Of a stretch of DNA of 64,000 nt, positions 9,121 to 17,518 are shown one piece after another (the stretch's first letter is position 1; every line of letters begins with the position of its first letter). The position numbers were made by a program, and so were the translations under genes. Origin of the DNA: Bacteroidota bacterium (GTDB taxonomy: Bacteria > Bacteroidota > Bacteroidia > B-17B0 > Aurantibacillaceae). Under the pieces are notes generated by a model. That model had not been told where the DNA came from. It did not search any database and was given only the letters and a program-made list of their open reading frames with translations. The DNA is taken from the NCBI GenBank assembly GCA_021323535.1, contig JAJONO010000001.1, positions 79,535 through 143,534 of the forward strand. Reading direction: 5' to 3'.

Positions 9121-9533
9121 ATTTTATCAAGCATGGCCTGGGTCAGTGGTTTGTTAAGGAACACAATGTCTTTTGATATTTCGCCGGCCCTTTGTTTATC
9201 TTCATGATACACAGAAGATGTAAGGATCACCAGCTTTGGTTGTTTTACTTTTTGTTCGAAATTCTTTTTAAAATTCTCTATGAACTGAAAACCGTCCATG
9301 ATAGGCATGTTAATGTCTATGAAAAGTACTTCGGGATACACATGCGTGCATGTTTCGCCCATGGTAAGCATATTACCAAGAAACTCAAGAGCGCTCTTAG
9401 CGCTGGTATTCACATATATCTTTTTTGAAAAATGATTTGCTTCCAGGATCTTCTCATTGATAAAATTATCTAATTCGTTATCATCAAGAAGCATAACGTT
9501 ATTGTATTTATATTTAGGCTCTTTAATCTTCAT
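9117..9533 (-). CDS. Single-domain response regulator (CheY-like)
   Basis: 138 residues comprising only a receiver domain. The acidic pair is in LLDDNE, the phospho-acceptor Asp73 in FIDINMPIMDG, and the conserved Lys in FLNKPL. There is no output domain, so it most likely shuttles phosphate or docks to a partner. Its gene lies between the helical protein gene (6-bp gap) and the REC-PAS-PAS kinase (4-bp ATGA overlap). The kinase N-terminal receiver and this protein may belong to the same relay. Members of this family often carry longish loops like the one seen here at about residues 55-65. Confidence 0.88.
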   Translation of the reverse strand: MKIKEPKYKYNNVMLLDDNELDNFINEKILEANHFSKKIYVNTSAKSALEFLGNMLTMGETCTHVYPEVLFIDINMPIMDGFQFIENFKKNFEQKVKQPKLVILTSSVYHEDKQRAGEISKDIVFLNKPLTQAMLDKI

Positions 9534-9539
9534 AACACA

Positions 9540-10949
9540 TTAATTGTATTTTTTATTTAACTCGTAAACAAGATGCTTTAATATTTCACTTCCGTTTTTG
9601 TTTCGCGCCGTAAATAACATGTAACTGTCCTTTTGCTTGTCGCTTACCTTTCCATTACTTTGCTTAATATCCAGTTCAAATACTTTGATCAGATCCAGAA
9701 CGTTGGCATAATTTTCAATCTTTTCCGTTTTAATTTTCCTGTAAATACCTTTAATAATACTATCAGCAAGATCATACTCCTTAAGTTGTATATAAATAAA
9801 TGCCAATGTTAGTTTAATATCTGTATTTACATGAAAAAAGTCTTTAAAACTGTTTTCATTAATCAGGGTATTGAGTTTGTTGGCGGCCTCTTTGTATTTA
9901 TTCGAATAATAACTGATCATAGAGCTGTAAATTCCAAGAACCACTTTCGAATGTGTATCATCGGTATCGTAAACTATTTGCGAAGGGTCGTCGTTTAGCA
10001 ATTCATCTGCTTGCCCCTGCTCCTGTAAAAACGTGATTTTTGAGATCAGAAACTTTGATGTGGGAGCTATATGCGTCATCAGCAAAAGTGAATTAATGAG
10101 CACATTCGTTTTTTCATAATAGGATTTGGCGTATTTGGTTTGTCCTATTTTTAAATAATATTCAAAACTTAACTGGTCAAATACAGGCAACCATTTTTTA
10201 TGCGTAGAAGAATTGGGCAACTCATTAAGTAGTTTATATGTTTTATTGAGAAGGTCCTCTACGTTGGTTTCCTTACTTAAATCGCTGTGACAATAAATAC
10301 AAAGCTGCAGTTCAATAATGTTCTTCGTCACTTCGATCTGGCGGGATTGATTAAGAGCATAGTGATCATTGATCTCTTTCCTGAGGAAAAAAAGCGTTTC
10401 CAGTAATTTAGGTGATCTCGAAAAATTATATTGCCCAATTACCCTGTTGAAGTTCCCGAGTGTTTCCTCCGATTTCTCGAGCGAAAGACTAAAGGCTATG
10501 TGTTTATTGTATAATTGTGAGTAATGAAAATATTTTTCGGAGTAAAGGTGCATTTTTTTGAGCGCACTGTAAACAATAAGCAATTCACTATGCATATCAT
10601 ATTGCAAGAGATCCTTTTCCAGTTTCTGAAGGAAAGCTGTGGCTACTTCACGCGGTTCATTCATGCACATATCAGGAATCTGGTTGAGTTTTTTCAACAA
10701 CTCTTCCTGGTTTACATAAATGTCGCCCGACAAGTGATCCTGTATGCGATCATACAGTCTTGATTTAAGAACATAGAATGAATTCGAGTTAAGATTCAAT
10801 TGCTGGATAATGTCATTATCGGACACATCGTTGCGATACGATTTCAACAGATGAAGAAAATTATCAGCTTTGTTTTTAACCAGGGTTTCCTCCACGTTCT
10901 GAAAAGTATCCTTGTCAAGATGACTGATTATTTTTTTTAGTTTAATCAT
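9540..10949 (-). CDS. Helical TPR-like protein, 469 aa, first gene of a signalling operon
   Basis: An almost entirely alpha-helical cytoplasmic protein. The N-terminus (about 1-75) resembles a small helical DNA-binding or adaptor module (DNDIIQQLNLNSNSFYVLKSRLYDRIQ). The rest consists of paired helices typical of degenerate TPR repeats, such as YYSNKYKEAANKLNTLI and LKEYDLADSIIKGIY. There is no signal peptide. Placement directly before the receiver protein and the hybrid kinase suggests a scaffold or output role in that relay. I do not know a characterised member. Confidence 0.7.
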   Translation of the reverse strand: MIKLKKIISHLDKDTFQNVEETLVKNKADNFLHLLKSYRNDVSDNDIIQQLNLNSNSFYVLKSRLYDRIQDHLSGDIYVNQEELLKKLNQIPDMCMNEPREVATAFLQKLEKDLLQYDMHSELLIVYSALKKMHLYSEKYFHYSQLYNKHIAFSLSLEKSEETLGNFNRVIGQYNFSRSPKLLETLFFLRKEINDHYALNQSRQIEVTKNIIELQLCIYCHSDLSKETNVEDLLNKTYKLLNELPNSSTHKKWLPVFDQLSFEYYLKIGQTKYAKSYYEKTNVLINSLLLMTHIAPTSKFLISKITFLQEQGQADELLNDDPSQIVYDTDDTHSKVVLGIYSSMISYYSNKYKEAANKLNTLINENSFKDFFHVNTDIKLTLAFIYIQLKEYDLADSIIKGIYRKIKTEKIENYANVLDLIKVFELDIKQSNGKVSDKQKDSYMLFTARNKNGSEILKHLVYELNKKYN

Positions 10950-11151
10950 TTAGTTATAAAATGAGACTATGATTTAATATATTTGCTACATAAATTAATA
11001 AAATCCGAATAGAAATGCAAGTATTAATGATCACTTATATCAAATATATAGTAAAATCAGGCGTTTCAGATAGTAGCGTATTTTCCACATATTTAACCTA
11101 TAATAAAACAAAATATTGAAAATCAATAGAATATTTAAATCCTAAAACAAT

Positions 11152-11163
11152 TTACCTAGGTAA
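11152..11163. promoter_or_regulatory. Perfect 12-bp palindrome, candidate operator
   Basis: TTACCTAGGTAA is a perfect palindrome. It lies 29 bp upstream of the GTG start of the LuxR-type regulator and about 200 bp from the divergent operon start at 10949. A weaker imperfect repeat (AATTACCCAGTTAATT) overlaps its end. The rest of 10950-11192 is very AT-rich and probably holds both divergent promoters. Confidence 0.4.
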
Positions 11164-11192
11164 TTACCCAGTTAATTCTACCCATTATATAA

Positions 11193-11861
11193 GTGAATAC
11201 GACACAAAAAAATAATATCAAGCTGATAATTGCAGAGGATCAGGAACTGATGCGGAAGTCTTTTATCGCTCTTCTTAAAGAAGATCAGGATTTTGAAATC
11301 ATTGCTGAAGCTTCGAACGGAAAAGAACTTCTTGAGATATTAAAACACACAACGCCTGATGTTGTTTTGCTTGATATTGAAATGCCGGTAATGAACGGAC
11401 GCGAAGCCCTTGAGATCATCAATAAACGTTTTCCTGATGTCAAAGTAATCATGCTGAGTATGCATGCAGGTCCGCATTTTATTTCAGAACTCATGGCCCG
11501 GGGCGCCCGTGCATTTCTTCCAAAGAACTGTGATCCGGATGCGCTCTTCGAAGCTATTCATACAGTTAGCAGCGAAGGGTATTATTTTGATAAGTCCATT
11601 TCAGAGGCCATGCTTCGTGGTTTACAAAGAGAAAAATCGATCAACCCGCTTCTCGAAGAATTGTCGCTGAGCGATCGCGAAACTGAGATCTTAAAAGAGA
11701 TCTGCGAAGGAAAAACAAACAGGCAAATTGCCGAAGCTTTAAATATTTCTATCGGCACCGTAGATTTTCACCGCGGAAACATTTACAAAAAAACGAGATC
11801 AAAAAATCTTGTCGAACTTCTTAAGTACGCCATTAAAAACGGCATCATTTCCCTCACTTAA
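11193..11861 (+). CDS. NarL/FixJ-type response regulator (REC + LuxR HTH)
   Basis: 222 residues. The receiver domain (1-125) has the acidic pair in IIAEDQE, phospho-Asp61 in VLLDIEMPVMNG and Lys111 in AFLPK. A LuxR helix-turn-helix follows (about 155-215), with LSDRETEILKEICEGKTNRQ and IAEALNISIGTVDFHRGNIY. It binds DNA as a dimer when phosphorylated. The start is GTG. It is divergent from the operon 10949-7195, whose kinase or phosphorelay is a likely partner because both flank one regulatory region. Its 3' end overlaps the convergent SPW gene by 4 bp. Confidence 0.92.
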   Translation: MNTTQKNNIKLIIAEDQELMRKSFIALLKEDQDFEIIAEASNGKELLEILKHTTPDVVLLDIEMPVMNGREALEIINKRFPDVKVIMLSMHAGPHFISELMARGARAFLPKNCDPDALFEAIHTVSSEGYYFDKSISEAMLRGLQREKSINPLLEELSLSDRETEILKEICEGKTNRQIAEALNISIGTVDFHRGNIYKKTRSKNLVELLKYAIKNGIISLT

Positions 11862-12256
11862 GATTTTTTCGAAAATACTTTTTTATACCCCCACGTCCAT
11901 TCCCCCTGGTTTTTCAGAGGCGTATCTGTTATCAGAGCCAACCCACTAATGAAAAACCCCATGACAACATGCGGCAAAACTATTTCATCGGCAAAATCGA
12001 AAAGCATAGGCGAAAACACCAGTGAAAATCCAGCAACCAGATCAAGAGCCAGGTGAAAACGAAACGATAATAGTTTTATAATTCCCATATCATACTTTGT
12101 AAACACCGTATACACCAGCATGCTTCCTCCAATGATCATGGGAACGTTCTGCGCGCTATCGCTATTATCAAATCCGAATAACCAAGGACTTATAACCAAT
12201 ATGGTTCCAATAAAATAGTCCAATATGCCGTGAAATTTTGACCGAACAATATTCAT
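11858..12256 (-). CDS. SPW-repeat integral membrane protein
   Basis: 132 residues with four hydrophobic helices (about 12-28, 38-52, 66-82, 92-110). The motif ISPWLFGF is the SPW signature of small prokaryotic membrane proteins. A second, diverged copy reads FSPMLFDF, so the protein is an internal two-helix duplication. The function of the family is not established. The gene is convergent with the LuxR-type regulator, sharing 4 bp at the stop codons. No terminator is seen between them. Confidence 0.8.
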   Translation of the reverse strand: MNIVRSKFHGILDYFIGTILVISPWLFGFDNSDSAQNVPMIIGGSMLVYTVFTKYDMGIIKLLSFRFHLALDLVAGFSLVFSPMLFDFADEIVLPHVVMGFFISGLALITDTPLKNQGEWTWGYKKVFSKKS

Positions 12257-12444
12257 GGTTTTAGTCGCGGGAATTTTGTGCCAGCTTTTCTGATAATAAA
12301 GAGATTGTTATGTGTGGACATATTATCCCATTAGTGAACATTAATCCTCTATTCTATTTTAAAAGACGGGAGAAGATGCGGGTACACTCTTTTATATAAA
12401 CTGATTCGATAAAGCAATCATTAACCTCAAAAAGAGTAATACCT

Positions 12445-13017
12445 ATGAAAACTACGAACAAGACATCCGCTAAAGCTTCGAACAGTGAATACGGAATGGA
12501 AGAAAGCACATTGATGAAATTATTTGAAGAAGAATTAAAAGACATTTACTGGGCTGAGAAAGCGCTCACGAAAGCAATTCCAAAAATGATAAAGAAAGCT
12601 ACTTCGGAAGAACTTATTGAAGCGCTCGAAAATCATCTCGAAGAAACAGAGAGCCAGGTAAAACGTGTTGAACGTGTTTTTGAATCGATTGGAAAAAAAG
12701 CCACTGCTAAAAAATGTGAAGCCATGGATGGTCTTATCAAAGAAGCTGAAGAAATTATGAAAGACTCGGAAGAAGGGGCCATGCGCGACGCGGGAATCAT
12801 TTCGGCTGCACAAAAAGTAGAACACTATGAAATCGCGTCTTACGGAACCCTTCGCACATTCGCGCAAACTCTTGGATTAGATGAAGCCGTTACCCTTCTC
12901 GAAGAAATTCTTGAAGAAGAAAAAGGAGCGGATGCGAAGCTTAGCGAAATCGCCGAATCTACTATCAACATACAGGCGGCCATGGAAGAAGAAGATGCCG
13001 AAGAGGAAGAAGAATAA
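12445..13017 (+). CDS. DUF892 ferritin-like protein (YciE/YciF family)
   Basis: 190 residues. The core (about 18-170) matches the DUF892 four-helix ferritin-like fold, with TLMKLFEEELKDIYWAE, the ENHLEETESQVKRVE helix and KVEHYEIASYGTLR. The Glu and His residues spaced along the helices (ELKDIYWAE, ENHLEET, KVEHYE, EEKGAD) are the expected di-metal ligands. Relatives are stress-induced and often annotated as ferritin-like. The C-terminus is an acidic tail of Glu. It is followed by a strong terminator and then directly by the cyanophycin genes. Confidence 0.9.
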   Translation: MKTTNKTSAKASNSEYGMEESTLMKLFEEELKDIYWAEKALTKAIPKMIKKATSEELIEALENHLEETESQVKRVERVFESIGKKATAKKCEAMDGLIKEAEEIMKDSEEGAMRDAGIISAAQKVEHYEIASYGTLRTFAQTLGLDEAVTLLEEILEEEKGADAKLSEIAESTINIQAAMEEEDAEEEEE

Positions 13018-13040
13018 TTTTACATATAGGAACTAATTAT

Positions 13041-13069
13041 AAAAGGCAACTCGTCAGTTGCCTTTTTTT
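13041..13069 (+). terminator. Strong terminator between the DUF892 gene and the first cphA
   Basis: AAAAGGCAACT and AGTTGCCTTTT form an 11-bp stem with a 4-nt loop, followed by T residues. The end of the hairpin is only 17 bp before the ATG of the first cyanophycin synthetase, leaving almost no room for a separate promoter after it. Confidence 0.85.
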
Positions 13070-13086
13070 ATCTTTTTTAATGATGC

Positions 13087-15678
13087 ATGGAGATTAAAGA
13101 AATAAAAGTGATGCGTGGCCCCAACTATTGGTCACAGGAACAGAAAAACCTCATAGTACTTGTTGTGCGTCTTGATGAATTGCCTGAAAGCATAGTAAAG
13201 ATGATATCACAACAGGCTATCCGCGAATTACCTGGTCTTTCCTCAAAATACCACATCGAAGATTGCGTATGCACCGGCGCGGTTCAGCTCATAAAATACA
13301 TTGCGCTCGAACTTCAGTGTCTCGCAGGAATGGAGTGTAATTACTCCCGTTCAAAGGCTGGTCACGAGAAAGGCGAATACTTTATTACATTTTCCTATAC
13401 GGTTGAAGAAGCCGGACTTATTGCCGCTGAAGAAGCATTCAATATTACCGAAGCATTGATCAATAACGAGCCTTACGACACAGATAAAATTATTGAAACG
13501 CTCGCGCGAATTAAAACAAGAAATCAATACGGCGCCACGAGCGCGTACCTTCTTAACGAAGTTGAAAAAAGAGGAATACCTTACCGACGCTTTGATAATG
13601 GTTCGCTTATTACATTAGGCTACGGAAACAAACAGAAAAAAATACGTACAGCGGTAACCGACAGTACAAGCGGACTCGGAATTGAGTTAGCCGGAGATAA
13701 AGATGAAACAAAAAAAATTCTTAATGAAGCCGGACTTCCCGTGCCAAAAGGAATTGTGGTATACTCTGAAAAAGAACTCGAAGAACGAATCAGAGAAGTG
13801 AAATTTCCATTGGTTACCAAACCTCTCGACGGGAACCAGGGACGCGGCGTAACCATTAATATCAGGGATCTTGAAAAAGCCATGTACGGATTACAGATCG
13901 CTCAGAAAATATCGAGAGGTGTCATTATAGAAGAATTTATTGAGGGACACGATTATCGTTTCCTGGTTGTAGATTTTAAACTTGTTGCCGTTACAAAACG
14001 CATACCCGCTATGATCGTTGGTAACGGCACATCCACCATAGAACAACTCATTGAAGAAGAAAATAAAAACCCTCAACGCGGAAAAGAATCCAAACACGTT
14101 CTCGCTCTTATTAAAATAGATGACGTGACAAAAAACATTCTTTCAGAAAAAAATCTTGAGCTTCACTCTATACTTCCCCGGGGAGAGGAACTGAAGCTTA
14201 AACTCATTGCCAATATAAGCGCCGGCGGTACGGCCGAAGATGTTACTGATACCGTTCATCCCGAAAATATTTTTATGGCCGAACATGTTGCCCGCATTTT
14301 TAATCTCAACATTTGTGGCATTGATATCATGACAAAAGGGGTGGATCAACCAATCACAAGAGAAACAGGTGCTATTATCGAAGTAAACGCTGGTCCGGGT
14401 TTACGAATGCACTCTAACCCACAGAAAGGAACCTCAAGAAATGTAGCGGCACCTGTTATCGACATGCTTTTCCCTTCGAACAACAATGCCCGTATTCCCA
14501 TTGTTGCCATAACAGGTACCAATGGAAAGACCACTACAACCAGGCTCATAGCGCATCTCGCCAAACAGGCCGGATTCAAACCCGGATTTTGTACAACAGA
14601 AGGAATTTACATCGATGGACATTTAACACACCAGGGCGATTGCACAGGATTCATCAGCGCGCAGGATGTACTCTTCGATCCGCTTGTTGATTTTGCAGTA
14701 CTGGAATGCGCCCGTGGAGGAATTCTTAAATCGGGATTAGGGTTTACTAACTGCGATGTCAGCATTATCACAAACATTACCGAGGATCATCTTGGATTAA
14801 AACACATTCACACATTAGATGAGATGGCCAAAGTAAAAAGTGTTGTCGCTAAAAGTACTTTCCCGCATGGATACTGTATACTGAATGCTGATAATGACCT
14901 GTGCTATAAAATTAAAGATGACCTGGATTGCAAAATAGCATTGTTCAGTCTTAAATCCGATAATGAAAGAATCATGAAACATCGCAATGAAGGCGGATTA
15001 GCGGTTGCTGTTGAAGAAGGCTATGTTACTGTTTACAATGGTCACAGCGGCATACGCATTGAACACATAGAGAACATACCTTTAAGTTTCAGAGGAAAAG
15101 CCAACTACATGGTGAAAAATATTTTACCCGCCGTACTTGCCTCTGTTATGAGTGGCTTCAGTATTACTGATATACAAACAGGCTTAAGAACTTTTATACC
15201 TTCTCCAACACACACACCGGGACGAATGAATCTTTTCGATTTTCACAATTTTAAAGTGATGGTGGATTACGCTCATAATATGGATGGTTTCTTTGAACTT
15301 AAACGCATGCTAGACCAGGTAGAAGATACCCCAAAAATTGGTGTAATTGCCGTTGCAGGAGACCGGAGAGACGACGACATAAGACATGTTGGATTACTCG
15401 CGGCCACTATATTTGATAAGCTCATTATTAAACATGATAAAGATCTGAGAGGAAGAACCGCCCAGGAGATCACGGACCTTCTTAAACAGGGTATCGCGCA
15501 AATGAACAAGCACGTTCCTACAGAAGTTATCCCGGATGAAAAAGAAGCGATTGATTATGCCGTAGGACACGCCGAGAAAGGTTCGTTCATTTTAATCTGC
15601 GCCGGAACCGTTTTTGAAACCATTGAGTATGTGGGCCAGCTTCAGCGCATAAATAATTTAACTTCTCATATCCTGTAA
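13087..15678 (+). CDS. cphA: Cyanophycin synthetase copy 1, N-domain metal site lost
   Basis: 863 residues with the three-part CphA order. The N-terminal domain spans about 1-165, the ATP-grasp about 170-470 (TKPLDGNQGRGV, IIEVNAGPGLRMH) and the Mur-ligase-like domain about 474-863 (P-loop GTNGKTTTTRL, DYAHN, AGDRRDDD). Both ATP sites look intact, so it should extend the Asp backbone and add Arg side chains. This differs from CphA2-type enzymes. In the N-terminal domain, copy 2 has HVIEH inside a conserved block. Here the aligned residues are QLIKY (67-71), and about 10 preceding residues are missing. It is the first gene of an operon with cyanophycinase (1-bp gap), isoaspartyl peptidase and MscS. 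Confidence 0.93.
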   Translation: MEIKEIKVMRGPNYWSQEQKNLIVLVVRLDELPESIVKMISQQAIRELPGLSSKYHIEDCVCTGAVQLIKYIALELQCLAGMECNYSRSKAGHEKGEYFITFSYTVEEAGLIAAEEAFNITEALINNEPYDTDKIIETLARIKTRNQYGATSAYLLNEVEKRGIPYRRFDNGSLITLGYGNKQKKIRTAVTDSTSGLGIELAGDKDETKKILNEAGLPVPKGIVVYSEKELEERIREVKFPLVTKPLDGNQGRGVTINIRDLEKAMYGLQIAQKISRGVIIEEFIEGHDYRFLVVDFKLVAVTKRIPAMIVGNGTSTIEQLIEEENKNPQRGKESKHVLALIKIDDVTKNILSEKNLELHSILPRGEELKLKLIANISAGGTAEDVTDTVHPENIFMAEHVARIFNLNICGIDIMTKGVDQPITRETGAIIEVNAGPGLRMHSNPQKGTSRNVAAPVIDMLFPSNNNARIPIVAITGTNGKTTTTRLIAHLAKQAGFKPGFCTTEGIYIDGHLTHQGDCTGFISAQDVLFDPLVDFAVLECARGGILKSGLGFTNCDVSIITNITEDHLGLKHIHTLDEMAKVKSVVAKSTFPHGYCILNADNDLCYKIKDDLDCKIALFSLKSDNERIMKHRNEGGLAVAVEEGYVTVYNGHSGIRIEHIENIPLSFRGKANYMVKNILPAVLASVMSGFSITDIQTGLRTFIPSPTHTPGRMNLFDFHNFKVMVDYAHNMDGFFELKRMLDQVEDTPKIGVIAVAGDRRDDDIRHVGLLAATIFDKLIIKHDKDLRGRTAQEITDLLKQGIAQMNKHVPTEVIPDEKEAIDYAVGHAEKGSFILICAGTVFETIEYVGQLQRINNLTSHIL

Positions 15679-15679
15679 T

Positions 15680-16567
15680 ATGCCTTCAAAGATACCAAAA
15701 GGAAAATTGCTCATCATTGGAGGCGCCGAAGATAAAGGCAAAGGTGAAGAGCCCGATATTGTAAACAAGAACAAAAACTTCAGGCATCACGAAATCCTGA
15801 AGCAACTTGTACCCAAAAACAAAAAAAAAACTATAGAGATAGTTACAACAGCCTCTTCGGAACCTGATAAAGTAAGCAAACGCTACAAAAAAGTGTTTAT
15901 CGAAATGGGAGCGAAAAATATCGGGTTCATCAACATGGGAAATAATTATGAAACCAGGAACCCCCTTTTTACTAAACGAATAAAAAAAGCGTACGCTGTA
16001 TTATTCAGTGGCGGCGATCAGTTCAGACTCTCCAGCATTTTAGGAAACACCGATGTGCTCAGGGTTATTCTTGAAAGATACATGAACGATAAAGACTTTA
16101 TTGTTGCCGGAACCAGCGCAGGAGCAGCTGCAGCCGGAGTACTCATGATGTATGAAGGAGAAAACAATGAGGCCATTCTGAAAGGCGCGGTAAAAGTAAG
16201 CTCAGGACTCGGCTTTATAGATTTCTGTATTATCGATACTCATTTTATAAAACGTGGAAGATTTGGACGATTGTCAGAAGCCATTGTCATGAACCCAACC
16301 TGCATCGGTATCGGACTCGGTGAAGATACAGCATTGCTGATAACAAAAGGAAAAGAAGCTAAATGCCTTGGCTCAGGAATGGTGATTATCATTGACGGAA
16401 AAGATGTTGGCCATACTAACATAGCATACGCCGAAAACGATACGCCGCTTTGCATTGAAAGTCTGAAAATTCATGTATTATGCAATGGTTGCGGATTCAG
16501 GTTCAGCGATCGGAAATTTATACCATCGAAGGAAAATCTGAGAATTGAAAAAAAATTAAAAGGCTGA
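15680..16567 (+). CDS. cphB: Cyanophycinase copy 1
   Basis: 295 residues, peptidase family S51. The serine nucleophile is Ser146 in AGTSAGA, the catalytic His is His188 in DTHFIKRGRFGRL and the third catalytic residue is probably Glu215 in GIGLGEDTA. FSGGDQFRLS (109-118) is the substrate-side loop. The enzyme is an exo-peptidase that releases beta-Asp-Arg dipeptides from cyanophycin. There is no signal peptide, so it acts inside the cell on stored granules. It begins one base after the synthetase stop and ends overlapping the isoaspartyl peptidase start by 1 bp, so synthesis and breakdown genes are co-transcribed. Confidence 0.94.
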   Translation: MPSKIPKGKLLIIGGAEDKGKGEEPDIVNKNKNFRHHEILKQLVPKNKKKTIEIVTTASSEPDKVSKRYKKVFIEMGAKNIGFINMGNNYETRNPLFTKRIKKAYAVLFSGGDQFRLSSILGNTDVLRVILERYMNDKDFIVAGTSAGAAAAGVLMMYEGENNEAILKGAVKVSSGLGFIDFCIIDTHFIKRGRFGRLSEAIVMNPTCIGIGLGEDTALLITKGKEAKCLGSGMVIIIDGKDVGHTNIAYAENDTPLCIESLKIHVLCNGCGFRFSDRKFIPSKENLRIEKKLKG

Positions 16568-17484
16568 TGTCTAAAATTTCACTTGTTATTCATGGAGGCG
16601 CAAGAAAAGATTCGGAATTCATTCGCGAATACCGTGACGACTACAAAGCGGCCCTCACCGAAGTTTCTCAGCTTACCTACGCCATTCTGAAAAAAGGAAA
16701 ACACGCGCTCGACGCTGTTGAGGCCGCCGTTGTGTATATGGAGGATCATATTCTTTTTAACGCCGGCAGGGGATCTGCCATTAACTCGGTTGGAGAAACA
16801 GAAATGGAAGCCGCCATTATGGAAGGAAAAGAACTACGCTCGGGCGCGGTAACTCTTCTTAAGAAAGTTAAAAATCCCGTCAGCCTGGCACGGCATATTC
16901 TTGAGGATAGTAAACATATTCTTCTCGGAGCAGAAGGAGCGTTAGAGTATGCTAAATATAAAAAAGTACAACTGGAGTACGACTCGTATTTTATTACTCC
17001 GCACCAGTACGATGTTTTTATGGAGGAACGTGATTCAAAAACCGAGAAGGAAAAAGAAAATATTCTTAATCATGGAACGGTAGGAGCCGTTGCGTTTGAT
17101 TCTAAAGGAAATATTGCAGCCGCCACTTCTACTGGTGGGCTTGCTTTTAACCGAAAAGGACGGGTCGGCGATGCCTGCATGATCGGGATAGGTTGTTATG
17201 CCAATAATAAAACCTGTGGAGTTTGCTCAACCGGTGATGGAGAGATCAATATAAGAAACACTTCCGCAGCATACATTTCAATGCTTCTTGAACACACCTC
17301 TCTTTCTATACAGGAGGCGTGCAACTATCTTATTCACTCCAGAAATAAGGATACAACAAGTGATATGGGATTAATTGCCATTGATAAATCCGGTAATATC
17401 GGGATCTCGTATAATACAGAATTAATGCATCGGGCCTGGATAAGTTCTGAAAGGGGGCTACAGGTTAAAATTTACGAACCCTGA
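16567..17484 (+). CDS. Isoaspartyl peptidase / plant-type L-asparaginase, copy 1
   Basis: 305 residues, Ntn-hydrolase of the IaaA family. The precursor would cleave before Thr171 in NHGTVGAVAF, the nucleophile of the beta subunit. RVGDACMIG, YANNKTCG and STGDGE fill the positions of the substrate-binding loops. Expected job: hydrolysis of beta-Asp-Arg from cyanophycinase into Asp and Arg. It departs from the usual pattern in two places. CSTGDGE stands where copy 2 has CTGHGE, and TSDMGLIAID stands where copy 2 has GGEGGLIAVD. This may mean altered substrate choice. The start overlaps the cyanophycinase stop (TGATG). Confidence 0.9.
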   Translation: MSKISLVIHGGARKDSEFIREYRDDYKAALTEVSQLTYAILKKGKHALDAVEAAVVYMEDHILFNAGRGSAINSVGETEMEAAIMEGKELRSGAVTLLKKVKNPVSLARHILEDSKHILLGAEGALEYAKYKKVQLEYDSYFITPHQYDVFMEERDSKTEKEKENILNHGTVGAVAFDSKGNIAAATSTGGLAFNRKGRVGDACMIGIGCYANNKTCGVCSTGDGEINIRNTSAAYISMLLEHTSLSIQEACNYLIHSRNKDTTSDMGLIAIDKSGNIGISYNTELMHRAWISSERGLQVKIYEP

Positions 17485-17518
17485 GGCACATTTTTTGGCT
17501 TGATCTTTAAGTCTTAAT

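Noticed and set aside
12290-12380. Possible 28-codon ORF before the DUF892 gene
   Set aside because: No signal peptide, motif or conserved relative visible. It probably lies in the promoter leader.
13087-15678. First synthetase as a CphA2-type enzyme (dipeptide-polymerising)
   Set aside because: CphA2 enzymes have a reduced architecture. Here both the ATP-grasp and the Mur-ligase P-loop (GTNGKTTTTRL) look intact.
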